Shown in pieces: positions 12,067 to 15,398 of a stretch of 15,398 bases of DNA. The DNA is from an uncultured Fretibacterium sp. (GTDB taxonomy: Bacteria; Synergistota; Synergistia; Synergistales; Aminobacteriaceae): the NCBI RefSeq assembly GCF_938030725.1, contig NZ_CALHIQ010000092.1:1-15398 (forward strand). Direction: 5' to 3'. Under the pieces are notes generated by a model. The model made no database searches, was not told the origin of the DNA, and worked only from the letters and a program-made list of their open reading frames with translations. Made by a program: the position numbers and the translations under genes. Positions within the stretch are counted from its first letter, which is position 1. Each line of letters opens with the position of its first letter.

Positions 12067-12409
12067 AACGTTCCGCAACCGTAACGGTCACATGGGATGT
12101 GCGATGCACATAAGGATGAGCGCGCCCCATGGAGACGGGACGAAAGCGCTTCATCACGGGTCCCTGGTCCGCGAAGGCCGTGAGGACGTACAGCTTATCC
12201 ATATCCATCCCGTAGTTGTGCTCTGCGTTCGCCACCGCGCTCTGCAGGACCTTGTACACGATCCGCGCAGCCTTCTGGGGGCTGAAGCGAAGGATCGTGA
12301 GGGCCTCCTCGGCGCCCTTGCCGCGAATCAGGGTGAGAACCTGCCTCACCTTCGTCGGGGCGATTCGGGCCTGGCGAGCCATGGCCCTTGCTATCGTCTT
12401 AGCTTCCAT
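12065..12409 (-). CDS. rplV: 50S ribosomal protein L22
   Basis: L22 lines the nascent-peptide tunnel with its long beta hairpin; changes in the hairpin tip can give macrolide resistance. From the ATG at 12409 it has 114 residues, the family length. The start MEAKTIARAMARQARIAPTK is followed by VRQVLTLIRGKGAEEAL, NAEHNYGMDMDKLYV and the hairpin QGPVMKRFRPVSMGRAHPYV. The usual RTSHVTV follows; the HPYV segment differs from the more basic version common elsewhere. An upstream start at 12487 would overlap rpsS by 65 bases and add an atypical Pro/Arg/Ser-rich stretch. AGGAGGG (12418-12424) is well spaced for the ATG at 12409. Confidence 0.97.
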   Translation of the reverse strand: MEAKTIARAMARQARIAPTKVRQVLTLIRGKGAEEALTILRFSPQKAARIVYKVLQSAVANAEHNYGMDMDKLYVLTAFADQGPVMKRFRPVSMGRAHPYVHRTSHVTVTVAER

Positions 12410-12417
12410 CAGCGGCC

Positions 12418-12424
12418 CCCTCCT
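12418..12424 (-). promoter_or_regulatory. rplV Shine-Dalgarno fused to the rpsS stop codon
   Basis: The minus strand reads TAGGAGGGGG, in which TAG (12423-12425) ends rpsS and AGGAGGG is the rplV site, 8 bases before the ATG at 12409. It fixes the rplV start against longer in-frame readings. Confidence 0.88.
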
Positions 12425-12707
12425 ACTTAACGCCCTTGGCGACGCGCTCCTGGCCGGCATGGCGTGCGGACTTGCGCGTCGGGGCAAACTCCCCCAGCTT
12501 GTGCCCCACCATGTTTTCGCTGATGTACACCGGCAGGTGCATCCGGCCGTTGTGCACGGCGATGGTGTGCCCGATCATCTGGGGGACCACCGTGGAGCGA
12601 CGGGACCAGGTCTTGATGACCTTCTTGTTTCCCGATATGTTCATATCCTCAATTCTAGCCAGGAGCCTCTGTTCAATGAAAGGTCCCTTTTTAGTAGAAC
12701 GAGCCAT
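12423..12707 (-). CDS. rpsS: 30S ribosomal protein S19
   Basis: S19 lies in the head of the small subunit next to S13 and contacts A-site tRNA. The 94 residues match. The protein starts MARSTKKGPFIEQRLLARIE, contains IKTWSRRSTVVPQMIGHTIA and VHNGRMHLPVYISENMVGHK, and ends LGEFAPTRKSARHAGQERVA plus a short tail; all are hallmarks. The ATG at 12707 lies 22 bases after the rplB TAA, with AGGAGG about 10 bases upstream. Its TAG is fused to the rplV SD. Confidence 0.98.
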   Translation of the reverse strand: MARSTKKGPFIEQRLLARIEDMNISGNKKVIKTWSRRSTVVPQMIGHTIAVHNGRMHLPVYISENMVGHKLGEFAPTRKSARHAGQERVAKGVK

Positions 12708-12729
12708 CCTCTAACGTCCTCCTCGTCTG

Positions 12730-13557
12730 TTACTTATCGTAACGGCGACGCACGATCAGCCTGTCGGAGGCCTTGTGTTTGCGCGTACGATATCCCTTAG
12801 CCGGCGTACCCCAAGGAGAAACGGGATGCTTGTTGCTCTTGCTCTTTCCCTCGCCGCCGCCCAACGGGTGGTCCACCGGGTTCATCACCATGCCGCGGAC
12901 GGAGGAACGACGGCCGCTCCAGCGGGTCTTCCCCGCCTTGCCCAGGGAGATGTTTTCATACTCCTCGTTTCCGACCTGCCCCACCGTGGCCATGCACTCC
13001 AGGAGGAAGAGGCGGAGCTCGCCGCTCGGCATGCGGAGGTAGGCGTACTTCCCCTCCTTGGCCATGAGCTGCGCGGAGGTCCCCGCGGAGCGGACCAGCT
13101 TCGCGCCGTGGCCCGGCTGAAGCTCAAGGTTGTGAACGATGGCGCCCACCGGAATGTCCTTCAGCTTCAGGGCGTTACCCGGCGTGATGTCCGCCTCCGG
13201 ACCGGCCAGGATCGTGTCCCCCACCTTCAGCCCCTTGGGGAGAAGGATGTAGCGCTTCTCGCCGTCCAAGTAGTGAATCAGGGCGATGCGGGCGTTGCGG
13301 TTGGGATCGTACTCGATCGTCGCCACCTTGCCGGGGACGCCGATCTTGTCGCGGCGAAAGTCGATGATGCGGTAGGTGCGCTTGTGACCGCCGCCGATGT
13401 GGCGCATCGTGATGCGCCCCGTGTTGTTGCGTCCGCCGTGCTTGCGCAGCTCGCAGGTCAGGGAGCGCTCCGGCTTGTCCGCCGTGATGTCCTCACGCCC
13501 CTGAATGGTCATCTGACGGCGGCCAGGGGTATAGGGTTTGAACTGTTTGATTGACAT
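12730..13557 (-). CDS. rplB: 50S ribosomal protein L2
   Basis: L2 is needed for subunit joining and for peptidyl-transferase activity. The 275 residues align in register with E. coli L2 (273). The RNA-binding core has GGRNNTGRIT (41-50), RHIGGGHKRTYR (52-63), and IEYDPNRNARIALI (81-94). The C-terminal loop near the peptidyl-transferase centre reads MNPVDHPLGGGEGKS (225-239) and KHPVSPWGTPAKG (243-255). H230 (E. coli H229 in the Met-less numbering), the functionally important His, is present. The residue two further on is L232, where most bacteria I know have His (DHPHGGGEG); the codon is TTG. The ATG at 13557 is preceded by AAGGGG as SD. Confidence 0.98.
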   Translation of the reverse strand: MSIKQFKPYTPGRRQMTIQGREDITADKPERSLTCELRKHGGRNNTGRITMRHIGGGHKRTYRIIDFRRDKIGVPGKVATIEYDPNRNARIALIHYLDGEKRYILLPKGLKVGDTILAGPEADITPGNALKLKDIPVGAIVHNLELQPGHGAKLVRSAGTSAQLMAKEGKYAYLRMPSGELRLFLLECMATVGQVGNEEYENISLGKAGKTRWSGRRSSVRGMVMNPVDHPLGGGEGKSKSNKHPVSPWGTPAKGYRTRKHKASDRLIVRRRYDK

Positions 13558-13573
13558 ATCGACTTACCCCTTT

Positions 13574-13870
13574 CTAGATCGAAGCGCCCTCGAAGAACTC
13601 GATGCGCTGCCCCTGGGGGAGGGATACGATCGCCTTTTTCCAGGAGCGCGTCCTGCCAATGGAAGCGCCCATGCGCTTGGGCTTGCTCTTGACGTTGATG
13701 GTGTTGACGCTCAAGACCTTGACCTTGAAGGCCTCCTCGACCGCGTTACGGATCTGAATCTTGTTCACGTCCCGGCGGACCTCAAAGGTGTACTTGTTGA
13801 GCTCCATCAAAGCGCTGCTCTTCTCCGTGATGACGGGGCGAATAATGATATCGTGAGCTGAAAGACTCAT
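13574..13870 (-). CDS. rplW: 50S ribosomal protein L23
   Basis: L23 sits at the tunnel exit, where trigger factor and SRP dock. The 98 residues fit. The start MSLSAHDIIIRPVITEKSSA is followed by YTFEVRRDVNKIQIRNAVEE and FKVKVLSVNTINVKSKPKR, and SWKKAIVSLPQGQRIEFFEG closes the protein. The ATG overlaps the rplD stop by four bases (ATGA), so coupled translation with L4 is likely. It ends in TAG, 16 bases before rplB. Confidence 0.98.
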   Translation of the reverse strand: MSLSAHDIIIRPVITEKSSALMELNKYTFEVRRDVNKIQIRNAVEEAFKVKVLSVNTINVKSKPKRMGASIGRTRSWKKAIVSLPQGQRIEFFEGASI

Positions 13871-14490
13871 CTCGCGTAAACCTCCTCAAGGCGGGCGACG
13901 ACCTCCGGAGTCACGACCAGCGTCCTGGAGTTCAGAAGATCGTAAACGTTGATGCTCGCAACGTTCAGATACCTGGCTCCGGGGATGTTCCGGACGGAGC
14001 GGGCCACGTTCTCGCCGTTGCCGCTATAGATCACGAGGGCCTTCTCGGCGCCGATGGCGTTCATGAAGCCCTTCATCGTCTTCGTTGAGGGGGCCTCCAT
14101 CTCCATGCCCCGGACCACCAGCATCTGCGCGTCACGGACCTTCACGGAGAGGGCACTCAACAACGCCAGACGGCGAACCTTCTTGTTCACCTTCTGACTG
14201 TAGTCCCTCATCTTGGGGCCGTGAGCGACGCCGCCGTGGACCCAGAGGGGCGAACGGGTGCTCCCCTGACGGGCGCGGCCCGTGTGCTTCTGGCGCCAGG
14301 GCTTCTTGCCGCCGCCGCTGACGTCGCCGCGGGTCTTCACCGCGTGCGTCCCCTGGCGGCAGTTCGCGAGGTGCGCCACCACCACCTGGTGCATGACGGC
14401 AACGTTAATCGGCGCGCCGAACACCACCTCGGAGAGCTCCATCTCACCGGCGCTCTGGCCGCTAAAATCAACCACTTTAATCGTTGGCAT
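13867..14490 (-). CDS. rplD: 50S ribosomal protein L4
   Basis: L4 lines the nascent-peptide tunnel with an extended loop and, in E. coli, represses the S10 operon through its leader. The 207 residues match. The N-terminus MPTIKVVDFSGQSAGEMEL is followed by FGAPINVAVMHQVVVAHLAN. The tunnel loop has RGDVSGGGKKPWRQKHTGRA and RQGSTRSPLWVHGGVAHGPK. Family members usually show a G-G-x-x-F-G-P form at the end of that loop; here it reads GGVAHGP. The ATG at 14490 follows AAGGAGG. The S10 leader, where L4 regulation could be sought, lies outside the window. Confidence 0.98.
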   Translation of the reverse strand: MPTIKVVDFSGQSAGEMELSEVVFGAPINVAVMHQVVVAHLANCRQGTHAVKTRGDVSGGGKKPWRQKHTGRARQGSTRSPLWVHGGVAHGPKMRDYSQKVNKKVRRLALLSALSVKVRDAQMLVVRGMEMEAPSTKTMKGFMNAIGAEKALVIYSGNGENVARSVRNIPGARYLNVASINVYDLLNSRTLVVTPEVVARLEEVYAR

Positions 14491-14518
14491 AATCGGGTTA
14501 CCTCCTTCCCCTTATCCC

Positions 14519-15142
14519 TTACTTTTTGTACAGGGCGACCAGGCCATCTTTAGCGCCCGGCACGGCCCCCTTGACAAGGAGGAGGTTGTTCTCCAGATCG
14601 ACGGCCATCACCGTCAGGTTCTTGACCGTGACCTTGTCGCTTCCCATGTGTCCGGGCATCCTCTTCCCCGGAAACACGCGCCCGGGGTAGGAGATAGCGC
14701 CGCTTGAGCCGCCATGGCGGTGCTCCACCGAGGTTCCGTGGCTGAACTGCTGGCCGCCGAAGTGGTATCGCTTCATAACTCCGGCAAACCCCTTGCCCTT
14801 GCTGACTCCGCTGACGTCTACCTTCTCGCCCGCCTCAAACAAATCCACCCTGATTTCCTGCCCCACCTCGTAGCCCTCCGCCTTGTCGAGGCGGAACTCG
14901 CGAAGCGTCTTTTTGGGCTCGACCTTGTTCTTGTCGAACAGGCCCTTTACGGGTTTGGACAGCTTGTGGGGCTTCACGGCCCCAAAGCCGAGAAGAACGG
15001 CAGAGTATCCGTTCTGTTCGGGGGTTCGGACGGCCACGACCGGGCACGGGCCCGCCGCGATAACCGTCACCGCGACAGCCTGTCCCTCAGCGTCGAAAAT
15101 CTGAGTCATGCCCATCTTCTTCCCCAGGATTCCTATACCCAT
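14519..15142 (-). CDS. rplC: 50S ribosomal protein L3
   Basis: L3 starts large-subunit assembly and reaches toward the peptidyl-transferase centre; loop changes can affect linezolid or tiamulin sensitivity. The 207 residues fit. The N-terminus is MGIGILGKKMGMTQIFDAEG; the central loop contains KGFAGVMKRYHFGGQQFSHG and GGSSGAISYPGRVFPGKRMP. GHMGSDKVTVKNLTV and NLLLVKGAVPGAKDGLV close the protein. In the Gln150 position methylated in E. coli, this protein has His (PGHMG), a common variant. The ATG at 15142 has the SD AAAGGAG. It lies 51 bases after rpsJ. Confidence 0.98.
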   Translation of the reverse strand: MGIGILGKKMGMTQIFDAEGQAVAVTVIAAGPCPVVAVRTPEQNGYSAVLLGFGAVKPHKLSKPVKGLFDKNKVEPKKTLREFRLDKAEGYEVGQEIRVDLFEAGEKVDVSGVSKGKGFAGVMKRYHFGGQQFSHGTSVEHRHGGSSGAISYPGRVFPGKRMPGHMGSDKVTVKNLTVMAVDLENNLLLVKGAVPGAKDGLVALYKK

Positions 15143-15193
15143 CGTTTTCTCTCCTTTCAGCCTAAGCGCTTTCCGTCGGCTCCAGCCCCAGGG

Positions 15194-15398
15194 CTAGAGC
15201 TTTATCTGGATGTCCACTCCAGAGGAAAGATTAAGCTGCATCAACGCATCCATGGTCTTCTGCGTCGGTTCAATGATGTCGATGAGGCGCTTGTGCGTCC
15301 TCATCTCAAACTGCTCCCGAGCGTCCTTGTCCTTGTGGGGCGACTTCAGGATCGTCACCCGGCCGATCTCGGTGGGCAGCGGGATGGGGCCAGAAACC
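15194..15398 (-). CDS. rpsJ: 30S ribosomal protein S10 (5' end outside window)
   Basis: S10 is a head protein of the small subunit; with NusB it also forms part of the transcription antitermination complex. Only the last 67 residues lie in the window. They read VSGPIPLPTEIGRVTILKSP, then HKDKDAREQFEMRTHKRLID and IIEPTQKTMDALMQLNLSSG, ending VDIQIKL before TAG. These match the C-terminal two-thirds of S10. About 35 N-terminal residues are missing. As the usual first gene of the S10 operon, its promoter and leader would lie further right, outside the window. Confidence 0.97.
   Translation of the reverse strand, partial: VSGPIPLPTEIGRVTILKSPHKDKDAREQFEMRTHKRLIDIIEPTQKTMDALMQLNLSSGVDIQIKL

Noticed and set aside
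12410..12487. An N-terminal extension of rplV starting at 12487
   Set aside because: It overlaps rpsS, is Pro/Arg/Ser-rich unlike L22, and ignores the well-placed AGGAGGG before the ATG at 12409.
15143..15193. A terminator or regulatory element between rpsJ and rplC
   Set aside because: The 51-base gap has short GC-rich repeats but no stem followed by a T run. It carries only the rplC Shine-Dalgarno.

Overview
The window is a bacterial ribosomal-protein supercluster, the fused S10, spc and alpha operons, read entirely from the minus strand. It holds 31 protein genes packed almost end to end. I see no RNA genes, mobile elements, CRISPR arrays or phage genes. The longest gap is 84 bases, so no stretch over 300 bases lacks a gene. 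Both end genes are cut by the window: rpsJ at the right has lost its start, and an ECF-transporter ATPase gene at the left has lost its 3' end.

In transcription order (right to left) the S10 part is rpsJ (partial), rplC, rplD, rplW, rplB, rpsS, rplV, rpsC, rplP, rpmC, rpsQ. The spc part is rplN, rplX, rplE, rpsN (zinc form), rpsH, rplF, rplR, rpsE, rpmD, rplO, secY. A housekeeping insert follows: adk, map, a KOW-domain gene, infA and rpmJ. The alpha part is rpsM, rpsK, rpoA, rplQ, and then ecfA. rpsD (S4), which many bacteria carry between rpsK and rpoA, is absent; the largest gap of the window lies there. Together the genes supply most proteins of the large-subunit core and the small-subunit head, the translocon pore, nucleotide recycling, N-terminal Met removal, initiation factor IF1 and the RNA polymerase alpha subunit.

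The DNA is GC-rich by eye. Ribosomal genes have strong AGGAGG-type ribosome binding sites, and GTG starts occur at rpsK, rpsC and secY. The order secY-adk-map-KOW-infA-rpmJ-rpsM-rpsK-rpoA-rplQ-ecfA without rpsD recalls Gram-positive-type clusters. From memory of the proteins I lean toward Synergistota or a neighbouring phylum, but this is inference and I could not test it.

I did not find a new biological system. The points worth a second look are small. TAG is the commonest stop codon in a cluster that should be highly expressed. Stop codons are repeatedly fused to the next gene's Shine-Dalgarno. An AT-rich hairpin spans the infA stop codon. Ribosomal and non-ribosomal genes differ sharply in Shine-Dalgarno strength. 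L2 carries Leu at a usually His position. The KOW-domain protein remains poorly characterised.
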